Below the pieces are notes generated by a model. It worked only from the letters and a program-made list of their open reading frames with translations. It was not told the origin of the DNA and ran no database searches. This document shows, one piece after another, positions 33,501-44,659 of a stretch of 64,000 nt of DNA (its first letter is position 1; every line of letters starts with the position of its first letter). A program made the translations under genes and the position numbers. Source of the stretch: Arachis hypogaea (lineage: Eukaryota; Streptophyta; Magnoliopsida; Fabales; Fabaceae); the NCBI RefSeq assembly GCF_003086295.3, contig NC_092045.1:22914890-22978889 (forward strand), in the 5' to 3' direction.

Positions 33501-36500
33501 CGCATTGATTCTGGTTTTGCTGCGCCATCTCGCCGTCGAAGTCACAACCACCATCGCCGCCGAAGCCGCGCGTTTGTCCCTGGTCGCGCCGCCGCTGTCG
33601 AAGCCACTCCTACCACCGTTGCTACTAGGGTTTCGTACATCACCACTGCCATCGCCGCCGGTATGGTCGAAGCCACCGTTGCTGGTTTGGTCGGAGCCGT
33701 CGTCGTTGGTGAGAGAGAAAGGCTAGCCAGTTCTGCTTCTGGTTTCTAAAATCTGACAAGAACTCCACTGCAACTGCTGGAGTTGCTATTGCTGTTGCTC
33801 TGGCTCCATTTTAAACCTTTAAATCGCTACTGTTTTGGTAAGCCCTACCTTGTTTCTGATTCTTCCTTGTTCTACCAATTTGTTTTTATCTTAAAGCATG
33901 TTGTTGAAACTATTTGTATTGAATAAAGTGCTTATAGTAAGTTACATTGTCGTTGCTGCCACGGTCGCCTGTGAATCTTACACCGCCATCAAAGTTGAAG
34001 ATAGCACCAACCTTCTTCTTCTGGTTTTGATTTTCCTATTCTAGAACCTGTAAGCTTTAATCATTACTCTGCTTCCATTTTGTTTCTTAGTCTTTTTCTG
34101 TTCTGAGTAAAGAAAACCTATGTTTCTATTTAACACTGTTGCTCTACTTTCCCTGTTTGCTGATGGAATTATCATAGGTGATAGTATTAACGGTACTAAC
34201 GAGCTATTAGAGTTGCTGCCGCTGCTGAAATTAACAAAGATGGGATCATTGCGTTTAAATTCGACAGATTCGACTAATTGAGGTAGGGGCGCTTTTCCTT
34301 AAACTTGTTTTACTTTCCAAAGTTGTTATAAATCGATATTAATGCGTGAAATACATTCTTTGTGGTTTCTAAGTCTTATGAATTGAATTAAGTTGTTTTG
34401 GAAGAATGAGATTATTAGTTTGATTGATAGATTGATCGATTAAGAAAGTTGGGTATTTTGACTAGATGATTGATGTTGTTAAAGTGGTGTTCCTTGAATT
34501 ATTGGAAGAGATTTATTATTGGCATTTAGTTTAATTTTGGAAACGATTTGATTTTAGAAAAGATTTAGTATTAAAATTTGATTTGATATCGAACCCGATT
34601 TGATATCGAAATTTGATTTTAAAACAAATTTGGAAAGGACTTGATATTTGAAAACGGTTTGTTTATTGAGAATAATTTACTATTTTGGAAATGGTTCGAA
34701 TAGAGTTTGAGGAACAGTTTGGTTTGAAATTGTTTGAGAAAACCAAGAGTTCTTAATTATTGATTGATGCTGTTGATTGAGGTTGATCTAGATTGCGATT
34801 TATAGGATTGGTTGATTGGATTCTGGATTTTGCAATTTTCTTGGGTTGAGTGTGGTGGTTGTGAAAATTGTTATTGGAAGTGATTTGAATGATTAACAGG
34901 TGTTTGGTTTGGTTTGGTTGGGACCCGAAATGGGTGGCAGTGTCTGAGTTTTTAGAGAAGATGCTGCCGAAATTTTATAGAATTGGGAGTTTTATTTGAA
35001 GTAATTAATTAAAAAGATTTGTTTTTAAACATTATATGTTTTAAGATTACTTTATTTATCAAAGAAAGAATTATTTTTTGAATTGGAATTGTTAATGGAT
35101 GGTATGGAAAGAAGGATGATGAGGATTGATGAGGATTTTCTTTGAAATATGGTTTTTGAATGAATTTGGGAATGAGATTTGGATTGATGAATGATTATAT
35201 ATGATGTTGAGAATGTTGAGATATGATCTTTGAATTATTCATATGGCTTAGAAATTTGAAATATCTGAGATACGAGGTTCCTTGGATTAAGTGTCGTGGC
35301 TTGCCACCACGTGTACCAGGTTGAAAACTCGATACTCTGTTGACCCTACGACGTAAGTGTGACCGGGCACTATATAAATTCCAGGGAATGTTACCCCCAT
35401 TGAGCAATATTGATTATTTGAGAAAAAGCTATGCATAGACTCTTGGGGATGCACGTCGGGGGACAGTCTAAGGACAATTCAGACTTGTCGGGTTGGCTGG
35501 ATAACCGACAGATGTGCCTCGTCAGCCATAGGACAGGCATGCATCATATGCCTTTGTATGCTTTGTTTGGGTTTGAACTTGTTTAGGTTTGCCTAATTGC
35601 TAAACTGCTCTTAACTGCTACTTGATCTATTTGCTGTAACTGCTACCTACTTGTGCTTTCCTTGTCTGTCTTGCCTGTGTTTGTCCTGGCGTGCTACAGT
35701 TGAGAATGAACTTTGATGCTGAATTAATGATTGTGTTGTTTGATTGCGTGGTTGGTTTCTGATTGAGATTTTCTTTTAAGAAAGGAAAGGTTTCAGATTT
35801 CTGAAAGATTAAACATTGTTTCTTTGAAAAGGTTTTGAACGTTTACCTATTGGTTTTTAAAAGATTCATAAGGCAATGATAATTACTGGACTTGAAAACA
35901 GTTTTCTTATTAAATATCTTCTTATGACAACTTTGATACTCCATGGTGAGACCGTGTGGTTAGGTTCTCACCCCCTACAGCTTTACCTTTTCATGAACCG
36001 GATGAAGAAGCATTAAGAAGAGTTATACTACGTTTGGTTTATATGTTGTTGTATTAATTAGTTTATTTTCTTCCCTCGACTTTGTTATTACAAATTTGTA
36101 TGAGGGATAGGAATTGTATGTTTTATATGTATATTATATTATGAGTTATTATGTAAGGAGTCTTGTATATGAACCTATGTTTGTTTGTATTTTTCTTAAA
36201 ATAAGGTATTAATTCCCGGTTTTCAAAGAAATCAGCGATACAATGTCGAGTCACAGGCTCCTATTTTAGTATTTAGTATGTAAAGTAGTCGTAATACTTC
36301 TTGCTATCAGAGTAGCGCAGCCGGAAGCGTGACTTCTGATAGTGAGGGTGTTAACATCAAGCCTCCTCAACTCACACATCAACACTTCACCACGCACAAT
36401 CCACAAAACATCATCCCACCATTTTAACACTTCTCAATCAAATGGCTAAGAGACAAACACATAAACATGTCATACATACTTTCTCATCCCAATTTCCAAT

Positions 36501-37597
36501 AATACCATTTCCAATTAACCATCATTACACATACTCAATATCATACTCACCATCAACATGGTGTCACCCACAATTCAACCTCAATTACTCATCAAGCATA
36601 TATCACAACATGCATAATTCTCATACATCATACCATTAAGGCATCAATAATCATCATCACATATATGACCACATCATAGATCTCATCATTCAATAACATC
36701 AACAATTCAATGCCTAACTTAGGTCCTCTAGCCTAAATATTTCCCACCACATTACATATTAGATACGAGAAATCGAGACCATACCTTAGCCAATTTTCCA
36801 AGCTCAACCGGAGCACTTCCAAACAACTTTTCCTTAAGCTCTCAAGGTCTCAAAAACTCCAAGAACAGATTTTTGCATACAAAACCCTCTTTAAGCTTTT
36901 CAAAATCTCAATCAAGCTCAAATATTCACATATACACAACCTAAGCCACAATCATCATACCTATACACAACATCTCAATACCCAAACATCATAGAATAAC
37001 AAATTACACTAGGGTTGAAAATCTTACCACACCCAAGGTCCAAGGAAACAAGATTAATCTTCTCTTTCAAGAGAGTTGTGTCCTAAAACATCAAAGAGCC
37101 CAAAATCTCAATATTTTGTCCATAAAACTCGAAAACAAGCGCTGGAATTTCGAAGAGAAAAACGTGGCTTATCTCAAGATTGATTGTATGGGTTTTGTAG
37201 AGCTCTTCACAGTGAACGCGTGGCCACAAACGGTGCGACAATCGGAGCTCTAGATCAAAAGTTATGGTAGTTTGAAGATCAAATGAGAGAAAGAACTTGA
37301 GAGAGTGTTCTTCCCTCCATGGCCTCTATTTCAGCGTGTTTAGTGTCTCAAATGAGGAGAGAGAGTGCTAAAAACTAGGGTTTTGGTTTAGTTTAGTTGG
37401 GCCAAGGGCCCACTTTGGGTCCGGTTAGCCCGGTTTGGCCCGTTCGGTCCAATCTTGGTCCGATTTCTATAAAATTGGTACCGAAATTCTCGTCTCAATC
37501 TCCTCTATCATAATAAGCCATAAAAATCAAATTTTTAGCTTTCTAGAATAAATTCTCATTTATGGGTTAATTAGCCATTAATTAACCGGGTTTTACA
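30554..37597 (-). repeat. 5' LTR of element F (split by H)
   Basis: LTR parts are 30554-32774 and about 36354-37597, about 3.47 kb without H. Compared with the left LTR it has many substitutions and small indels, for example around 32165-32290 against 13503-13625. Confidence 0.88.
32775..36353 (+). mobile_element. Element H: solo LTR of a Tekay-like element
   Basis: The insertion interrupts the right LTR of F after GAAATCAATC. It starts TGTAAGACATAG and ends GATAGTGAGGGTGTTA, matching the LTR ends of this clade. It shares with the F LTR the order of blocks such as GACTTGTCGGGTTGGCTGGATAAC-like (near 35480; here plus strand) and the GGTTCTCACCC block (35960). No internal region or second LTR is present. 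A TATA-like CACTATATAAATTCC lies near 35368. ORFs at 33297-33726 are GC-rich and compositional. The exact right end (36353 to 36356) is uncertain, and no 5-bp TSD is found. Confidence 0.75.
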
Positions 37598-37748
37598 ATT
37601 TACAAGAGGACCACAGCTTGCTTCAAGCCCACAATCTCCGTGGGATCGACCCTTACTCACATAAGGTATTACTTGGACGACCCAGTGCACTTGCTGGTCA
37701 GCTGCGCAGAGTTGTGAGAAAAGTGTGAGCTCACGATTTCGTGTACCA
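37598..37748 (+). repeat. U5 end of the K 5' LTR (151-bp fragment)
   Basis: ATTTACAAGAGGACC to TTCGTGTACCA; matches the reverse complement of 4825-4975. Its first five bases, ATTTA, are one half of a TAAAT target duplication whose partner is at 62825-62829. Confidence 0.88.
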
Positions 37749-37754
37749 AGTTTT

Positions 37755-37772
37755 TGGCGTCGTTGCCGGGAA
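37755..37772 (+). other. Primer-binding site of element K
   Basis: TGGCGTCGTTGCCGGGAA, a tRNA-Asp-type site with small changes from TGGCGCCGTTGCCGGGGA, six bases after the LTR end. Confidence 0.85.
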
Positions 37773-39253
37773 TTGTTTGAGTTTGGACAACTGATGGTTC
37801 ATCTTGTTGCTTAGATGAGGTAATTTTCTTCTTGTTCTATTTTCAAAAATTTTTCAAAAATCTTTCAAAAATTTTTTTTCTAATTTTCTCAAAATAACAA
37901 AAAATTTCTAATAAAATCATAAAATCAAAAATTTTTTATTTCTTGCTTGAGTCTGGAGTCAAAATTTAAGTTTGGTGTCAATTACATGTTTTTATTTTTC
38001 TAGCATTTTTTCGAAAACTCATGCATATGTTCTTCTTGATATTCAAGTTGTTCTTGATGATTGTCTTTGTTTGATCTTGTGATTTTCTTGTTTTGAGCCT
38101 TTTCTTGTTTTTCATATGCATTTTTAATTTGTGAGTGTCTAAGCATTAAAAATTTCTAAGTTTGGTGTCTTGCATGTGTTTCCTTTCTTAAAAATTTTTC
38201 AAAAATAGGTTCTTGATGTTCACCATGATCTTCAAAGTGTTCTTGGTGTTTATCTTGACATTCAAAGTGTTCTTGCATGTTTTCTTTGTGTTGATCTTAA
38301 TTTTTCATGTCTTGAGTCAATTTGTTAGTTTTCTCTTTCCTCATTAAAATTCAAAAAAATAAAAAAAGATCTTTTTCTTATTTCACTTATAAAATTTCGA
38401 AATTTTGGGTTGACTTACTCAAAATTTTTTAAAACTTAGTTCTTTCTTGTTAGTTAAGTCAAATTTCAATTTAAAAATTCTATCTTTTCAAATCTTTTTC
38501 AAAAATCAAATCTTTTTCATTTTTCTTCTTAATATTTTCGAAAATTTTAAAATTGATTTTCAAAATCTTTTTCTTATTTTCATTTCATATTTTCGATTAC
38601 TTTACTAACAATTAATGTTTTGATTCAAAAATTTCAAGTTTGTTACTTTCTTGTTAAGAAATGTTCAATCTTTGAATTCTAGAATCATATCTTTTAGTTT
38701 CTTGTTAGTCAAGTCATCAACTTCAATTTTCAAAATGAAATCTTTTTAAATTTCTTTTTCAAATATTTTTCAAAAAAATTTCAATCATATCTTTTTCAAA
38801 ACTTAATTTCAAAATCTTTTTCTAACTTCTTATCTTTTCAAATTTTATTTCAAATCTTTTTCAATTAACTACTTTTCTCTCTCTAATTTTCGAAAACCAC
38901 TAACAACTTTTTCAAAAACCTTTTTAATTAACTAATTATTTTAAACTCTAATTTTATTTTATTTTTCTCCTAATTTTTGAATTCTAACTAATATTTAAAA
39001 TAAAAACAAAAATATTTTTCCTTTTCCTTTTATTTAATATTCGAATTCCCTCTCTCTCATCTCTTTCTATTTATTTATTTATTTACTAGCACTTCTCTCC
39101 TTCTTAAAAAAATTCGAACCCTCTCTCCCTCTATGTGTTTGAATTCTCTTTATTTTCTCTCTATCTCATTCTTCTCTTCTTCTACTCACATAAAGGAATC
39201 TCTATACTGTGACATAGAGGATTCCTCTTCTTTTCTGTTCTCTTCTTTTTCAC
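37773..39253 (+). other. K leader (5' UTR)
   Basis: About 1.5 kb, very T-rich, with no ORF. It has two copies of TAAGTTTGGTGTC (37967-37979, 38157-38169), the family's PPT-like motif. A CT-rich stretch precedes the gag ATG. Confidence 0.7.
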
Positions 39254-39412
39254 ATGAGCATGAACAAGGATAAGGATATTCTTGTTGAAGCCGATCCTGA
39301 ACCTGAAAGGACTCTGAAGAGGAAGCTAAGAGAAGCTAAAGCACAACTCTCTGGAGAGGACCTGACAGAAATTTTCGAAAAAAAAGAAGACATGGCAGCC
39401 GAAAATAATAAC
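39254..39412 (+). pseudogene. Start of K gag, truncated by the TRIM
   Basis: ATG at 39254 begins MSMNKDKDILVEADPEPERT and runs to MAAENNN, where the frame is cut at 39412 by the TRIM. The downstream gag is at 11887-9912 on the other strand. The Glu/Pro/Arg-rich head differs from the shorter MDLSG start of A and B. A true start at one of the two close Met codons (39254 or 39260) cannot be decided. Confidence 0.7.
39408..39412. other. Second half of the ATAAC target duplication
   Basis: ATAAC immediately before the TRIM end TGTAATAGCC. It pairs with 11883-11887 beside F. Confidence 0.75.
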
Positions 39413-39426
39413 TGTAATAGCCCAGA

Positions 39427-39431
39427 CCACC
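39427..39431. other. TSD of element B (left copy)
   Basis: CCACC, repeated at 62398-62402. The intact site CAGACCACCCGCTAGCA occurs in the sister TRIM LTR at 62639-62655. Confidence 0.95.
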
Positions 39432-40822
39432 TGATGAGCGGATAATTTATACGCTTTTTGGCATTGTTTTTAGTATGTTTTTAGTATGATTTAGTTAGTT
39501 TTTAGTATATTTTTATTAGTTTTTAGTTAAAATTCACTTTTCTGGACTTTACTATGAGTTTGTGTGTTTTTCTGTGATTTCAGGTATTTTCTGGCTGAAA
39601 TTGAGGGTTCTGAGCAAAAATCTGATTCAGAGACTGAAAAGGACTGCAGATGCTGTTGGATTCTGACCTCCCTGCACTCGAAGTGGATTTTCTGGAGCTA
39701 CAGAAGCCCAATTGGCGCGCTCTCAACGGCGTTGGAAAGTAGACATTCTGGGCTTTCCAGCAATATATGATAGTCCATACTTTGCTCAAGATTTGATGGC
39801 CCAAACCGGCGTGACAAATCAGCCTCAGAAATTCCAGCGTTTAACGCTGGAACTGGCATAAAACTTGGAGTTAAACGCCCAAACTGGCATAAAAGCTGGC
39901 GTTTAACTCCAGAAAAGGTCTCTACACGAAAATGCTTCATTGCTCAGCCCAAGCACACACCAAGTGGACCCAGAAGTGGATTTTTACGTCATTTACTCAT
40001 TTTTGTATACCCTTAGGTTACTAGTTTACTATTAATAGGATCTTTTGACATTGTATCTGTACCTCATGACACTTTACACGTTTTCTTTGTGTATCTTCCA
40101 TGGCATGAGTCTCTAAACCCCATGGTTGGGGGTGAGGAGCTCTGCTGTGTCTTGATGGATTAATGCAATTACTACTGTTTCTCATTCAATCATGCTTGCT
40201 TCCATTCTAAGATAATACTTGTTCTTAACCCGGATGAATGTGATGATCCGTGACAATCATCATCATTCTCAACTATGAACGTGTGCCTGACAACCACCTC
40301 CGTTCTACCTTAGATTAAGTAGTTATCTCTTGGATTCTTTAACCAGAATCTTCGTGGTATAAGCTAGAACTGATGGCGGCATTCAAGAGAATCCGGAAGG
40401 TCTAAACCTTGTCTGTGGTATTCTGAGTAGGATTCAATGATTGGATGACTGTGACGTGCTTCAAACTCCTAGCAGGCGGGGCGTTAGTGACAGACGCAAA
40501 AGAATCATTGGATTCTATTCTGGCCTGACCGAGAACCGACAGATGATTAGCCATGTTGTGACAGAGCATAGGAACATTTTCATTGAGAGGATGGGAGGTA
40601 GCCATTAACAACGGTGAAACCCTACATACAGCTTGCCATGGAAGGAGCCTTGCGTGTTTGATGAAGAAGACAGTAGGAAAGCAGAGATTCAGAGGATGGA
40701 GCATCTCCAAAACCTCAACCTATTCTCCATTACTGCAAAACAAGTACTTATTTCATGTTCTTTTGCTTTTCGCAATCAATCCTGATAATTTCTGATATCC
40801 TGACTAAGATTTACAAGATAAC
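39432..40822 (+). repeat. 5' LTR of element B, first part
   Basis: Starts TGATGAGCGG. Continues at 52252 after element A and one copy of ATAAC. A TATA-like TACTATTAATAGG lies near 40030. Copies of GCGTTTAACGC lie near 39838-39905. Confidence 0.95.
40818..40822. other. TSD of element A (left copy)
   Basis: ATAAC, repeated at 52247-52251. Joining the flanks gives AAGATAACCATAGC, the uninterrupted sequence at 62257-62270 of the other LTR. Confidence 0.96.
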
Positions 40823-42354
40823 TGGTGCACGAAATTGCAATCACACTTTTGCAATCCCGCACAACTAACCAGCAAGTGTACTGGGTCGTCCAAGTAATAC
40901 CTTGCGTGAGCAAGGGTCGATCCCACAGAGATTGTCGGCTTGAAGCAAGCTATGGTTATCTTGTAAATCTTAGTCAGGATATCAGAAATTATCAGGATTG
41001 ATTGTGAAAAGCAAATGAACATGAAATGATTACTTGTTTTGTAGTAATGGAGAATAGGTTGAGGTTTGGAGATGCTCCATCTTCTGAATCTCTGCCTTCC
41101 TACTGTCTTCTTCTTCAAACACGCAAGTCTCCTTCCATGGCAAGCTGTATGTAGGGTTTCACCGTTGTCAATGGCTACCTCCCATCCTCACAGTGAAAGC
41201 GATTGCATATGCTCTGTCACAGCATAGCGGAATTCATCTGTCGGTTCTCAATCAGGCCGGAATAGAATCCAGTGATTCTTTTACGTCTGTCACTAACGCC
41301 CCGCCTTCAGGAGTTTGAAGCTCGTCACAGTCATTCAATCATTGGATCCTACTCAGAATACCACAGACAAGGTTTAGACCTTCCGGATCCTCTTGAATGC
41401 CGCCATCAATTCTAGCTTATACCACGAAGATTCCGGTTAAAGAACCCAAGAGATAACTACTTAATCTAAGGTAGAACGGAGGTGGTTGTCAGGTACACGT
41501 TCATAGTTGAGAATGATGATGATTGTCACGGATCATCACATTCATCCGGGTTAAGAACAAGTATTATCTTAGAATGGAAGCAAGCATGATTGAATGAGAA
41601 ACAGTAGTAATTGCATTAATCCATCAAGACACAGCAGAGCTCCTCACCCCCAACCATGGGGTTTAGAGACTCATGCCGTGGAAAGTACACAAAAAAGGGT
41701 GTAAAGTATCATGAGGTCATAAGGTATAGATACAATGTCAAAAGATCCTATTAATAGTAAACTAGTAGCCTAGGGTGTACAGAAATGAGTAAATGACGTA
41801 AAAATCCACTTCTGGGTCCACTTGGTGTGTGCTTGGGCTGAGCAATGAAGCATTTTCGTGTAGAGACCTTTTCTGGAGTTAAACGCCAGCTTTCAAGCCA
41901 GTTTGGGCGTTTAACTCCAAGTTTTATGCCAGTTCCGGCGTTTAACGCTGGAAATTCTGAGGCTGATTTGCCACGCCGGTTTGGGCCATCAAATCTTGGG
42001 CAAAGTATGGACTATCATATATTTCTGGAAAGCCCAGGATGTCTACTTTCCAATGCCATTGAGAGCGCGCCAATTGGGCTTTTGTAGCTCCAGAAAATCC
42101 GCTTCGAGTGCAGGGAGATCAGAATCCAACAGCATCTGCAGTCCTTTTTTTGTCTCGGAATCAGATTTTTGCTCAGGACCCTCAATTTCAGCCAGAAAAT
42201 ACCTGAAATCACAGAAAAACACACAAACTCATAGTAAAGTCCAGAAAAGTGAATTTTAGCTAAAAACTAACAAAAATGTACCAAAAACTAACTAGATTAT
42301 ACTAAAAACATACTGAAAACAATGCCAAAAAGCATACAAATTATCCGCTCATCA
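40823..42354 (-). repeat. 3' LTR of element A
   Basis: 1532 bp; TG...CA on the element strand (TGATGAGCGG...GTGCACCA). Confidence 0.96.
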
Positions 42355-43391
42355 CAACACCAAACTTAAATTGTTGCTTGTCCCCAAGCAACTGAAAATC
42401 AAAATAGGATAAAAAGAAGAGAATATACTATAGACTCCAAAATATCAAGGAAACATAGTTCCAATTAGATGAGCGGGACTAGTAGCTTTTTGCCTCCGAA
42501 CAGTTTTGGCATCTCACTCTATCCTTTGAGGTTCAGAATGATTGGCATCTATAAGAACTCAGACCTCAGATAGTGTTATTGATTCTCTTGGTTGAGCATA
42601 ATGATTCTTGAACATAGCTAGTGTATGAGTCTTGGCTGTGGCCCAAAGCACTCTGTCTTCCAGTATTACCACCGGATACATTCATGCCACAGACACATAA
42701 TTGGGTGAACCTTTTCAGATTGTGACTCAGCTTTGCTAAAGTCCCCAATTAGAGGTGTCCAAGGTTCTTAAGCACACTCTTGTTGCCTTGGATCACAACT
42801 TTATTTCTTTCTTTTTCTTTTTCTTTTCTTCTTCTCTTTTCTTTTTTTTTCGAATTTTTTTTTTTGTATCCACTGCTTTTTCTTGCTTCAAGAATCAGTC
42901 TAATGATTTTAGATCCTCAATAACAGTTCTCTTTTTCCTCATTCTTTCAAGAGCCAACAATTTTAACATTCTCAAAACAACAAATTCAAGAGACATATGC
43001 ACTGTTCAAGCATTCATTCAGAAAACAAAAAGTATTGTCACCACATCAAACTAATTCAACTAGTTTCAAGGATAAATTTTGAAATCCTGTACTTCTTGTT
43101 CTTTTGTGATTAAAGCATTTTTCATTTAAGAGAGGTGATGGATTCATAGGACATTCATATCTTTAAGGCATAAAATTTCAATTTTATTAATTATGAATTA
43201 AAACAAGACTCAAAAATAGATATAAAATGAGACTAGAAAAAAACGAAAAATAAAAACAAAACAAAGAAAAAAAACGCAAACATAGGCTCCTAATGATAGA
43301 GGTTTTCACAGAGTTAGGACTCAACAACCTTGATTTTGAGAAGTGGATGCTCCCTCAACTTGAGATGAGAGCTTTTGGCGTTTCTTGGAGT
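42355..43391 (-). other. A 3' untranslated region
   Basis: Next to the LTR the element strand reads TTTAAGTTTGGTGTTG (PPT position), preceded by the GGGGACAAGCAA hairpin. A T/C-rich low-complexity stretch lies at 42805-42870. No credible ORF. Confidence 0.7.
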
Positions 43392-44246
43392 TCACGCCCC
43401 TTGTCCTTCCATTGACTTCTTGGTGATTGGATGTTCAATAGGTATGAATTCATCTGCTCCCATCTTCACTCCAGCCTCTTTACAGAGCAAGGAGATCAGG
43501 CTTGGATAAGCCAATTTGGTTACAGTGGAATTCTTATTTGCAATTGTGTAGATCTCACAAGCAATCACATGATGAACCTCCACTTCTTTTCCAAGCATAA
43601 TGCAATGAATCATCACTGCCCTCTTGATGGTGACCTCAGAACGGTTGCTAGTGGGCAATATGGAACGCCCAATAAAGTCTAGCCACCCTCTTGCAATTGG
43701 CTTGAGGTCTCCCCTCTTGAGTTGGTTTGGGACACCCTTTGAATTGGTTATCCACTTAGTCCCAGGGAGGCATATGTCCTCTAGAACTTGATCCAACCCT
43801 TTATCTACTCTCACCATCCTCCTATTGAAGGAGTCAGGATCATCTTGCAGTTGAGGTAGTTTGAAGATTTCTCTTATTTTGTCCAGATGGAAGTACATAA
43901 CTTTCCCTCTGACCATGGTTCTGTAGGTATGGTAAGCAGTTCCAGTCATTCTCTGCTTATCTGTTAGCCACAGATTAGAGTAGAATTCCTGAACCATGTT
44001 CCTTCCAACCTTTATTTCAGGATTGGTCAGGACTTCCCATCCTCTGTTTCGAATTTGCTCTTGGATCTCCGGATATTCATCTTTTTTCAGATCAAATTTA
44101 ACTTCCGGGATCACTGACCTCAGACCCATTATTTTGTGATAATGGTCTTCATGTTCTTTGGTTAAGAACTTCTCTTGATTCCAAAGATTCTTTGGATTAG
44201 TCTCTTTCTTTCCTCTTGAGTTGGTTTGTTTTCCCTTAGGAGCCAT
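43392..44246 (-). CDS. ORF2 of A: putative plant transposon protein, C-terminus deleted
   Basis: The start is MAPKGKQTNSRGKKETNP at 44246; upstream in-frame codons to 44291 are in the presumed leader. The basic N-terminus is followed by the family blocks IPEVKFDLKKDEYPEI, NRGWEVLTNP, MVRGKVMYFHLDKIREIF, DKGLDQVLEDICLPGTKW, LKPIARGWLDFIGRSI, LPTSNRSEVTIKRAVMIH and EHPITKKSMEG. In B the protein continues about 85 residues beyond MEGQ into a coiled coil. In A a deletion of roughly 190 bases joins GGACAA to the downstream AGGGGCGTG and ends the frame at MEGQGA. The middle domain is open, but the multimerisation tail is gone. The role in the element's life cycle is unknown. Confidence 0.85.
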   Translation of the reverse strand: MAPKGKQTNSRGKKETNPKNLWNQEKFLTKEHEDHYHKIMGLRSVIPEVKFDLKKDEYPEIQEQIRNRGWEVLTNPEIKVGRNMVQEFYSNLWLTDKQRMTGTAYHTYRTMVRGKVMYFHLDKIREIFKLPQLQDDPDSFNRRMVRVDKGLDQVLEDICLPGTKWITNSKGVPNQLKRGDLKPIARGWLDFIGRSILPTSNRSEVTIKRAVMIHCIMLGKEVEVHHVIACEIYTIANKNSTVTKLAYPSLISLLCKEAGVKMGADEFIPIEHPITKKSMEGQGA

Positions 44247-44398
44247 GATCTTGATGAATCTTGGCTTAGTGATCACGGAAAAGCACACCAAACTTAGAGG
44301 TTTTGCTTGTCCTCAAGCAAAAAGAGAAGAAAGAAGAGAAGAGAGAGAGAGGAAGAGGAAATTCGAATGGTGTGGTGGAAAGAGGAAGCCAAACACGA

Positions 44399-44405
44399 AT
44401 TTATA
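44399..44405 (-). promoter_or_regulatory. Possible internal TATA box upstream of A ORF2
   Basis: Minus strand CCTTATAAATTCG, about 153 bases upstream of the ATG at 44246, with a CT-rich stretch in between. Confidence 0.5.
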
Positions 44406-44659
44406 AGGTGAGGGGGAGAGTTTTTTTTTTCGAAAGAAAAAGAGAGATTTGAAAGGAGATTTGAGAAGATATGGAAAGAAATTGAGAAAAGGGTGAGTTT
44501 TTGAAGAAGATTTGGGATTAATTTGAAATAGATTTGAAGAATGGTTTTGATTTGTGAAGATTTGAAAGTGAATGATGAAAGGTTGAAGTGCATTTATGTA
44601 GAAGAGTATGGGTAAAAAGAGGAAAGTTTGAAAAAAATTGAGTTGAAAACAAAAATGTG

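Larger units (their letters stand above)
11888..37597 (-). mobile_element. Element F: Tekay/Del-type chromovirus (Ty3/gypsy), defective, with two nested insertions
   Basis: The ends are TGTAACACCC at 11888 and GGGTTTTACA at 37597, repeated at the inner LTR borders 25854 and 30554. The minus strand reads 5' LTR (37597-30554), tRNA-iMet primer site, gag, protease, RT, RNase H, integrase, chromodomain, PPT and 3' LTR (25854-11888). Its left LTR contains G and its right LTR contains H. The two LTRs show many substitutions and indels by eye, clearly more than those of G, A or B, so F is the older insertion. Its flanks do not match each other: the left is K gag, the right is the K LTR. Confidence 0.92.
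37598..39412 (+). mobile_element. Element K (5' segment), inverted relative to its neighbours
   Basis: The plus strand reads the last 151 bases of a K-type LTR (37598-37748), PBS, leader and gag start (39254-39412). The rest of K on both sides (4825-11887 and 62825-64000) reads on the minus strand. The gag break here (ENNN, ending ATAAC) continues exactly at 11887 (ATAACAACAATGCAAGG on the minus strand). The LTR break here (CCTCTTGTAAAT on the minus strand) continues exactly at 62825 (TAAATCTTAGTCAGG). Confidence 0.85.

Noticed and set aside
33297..33726. GC-rich frames resembling a host exon
   Set aside because: They lie inside solo LTR H, are low complexity and have no domain or splice-supported structure.
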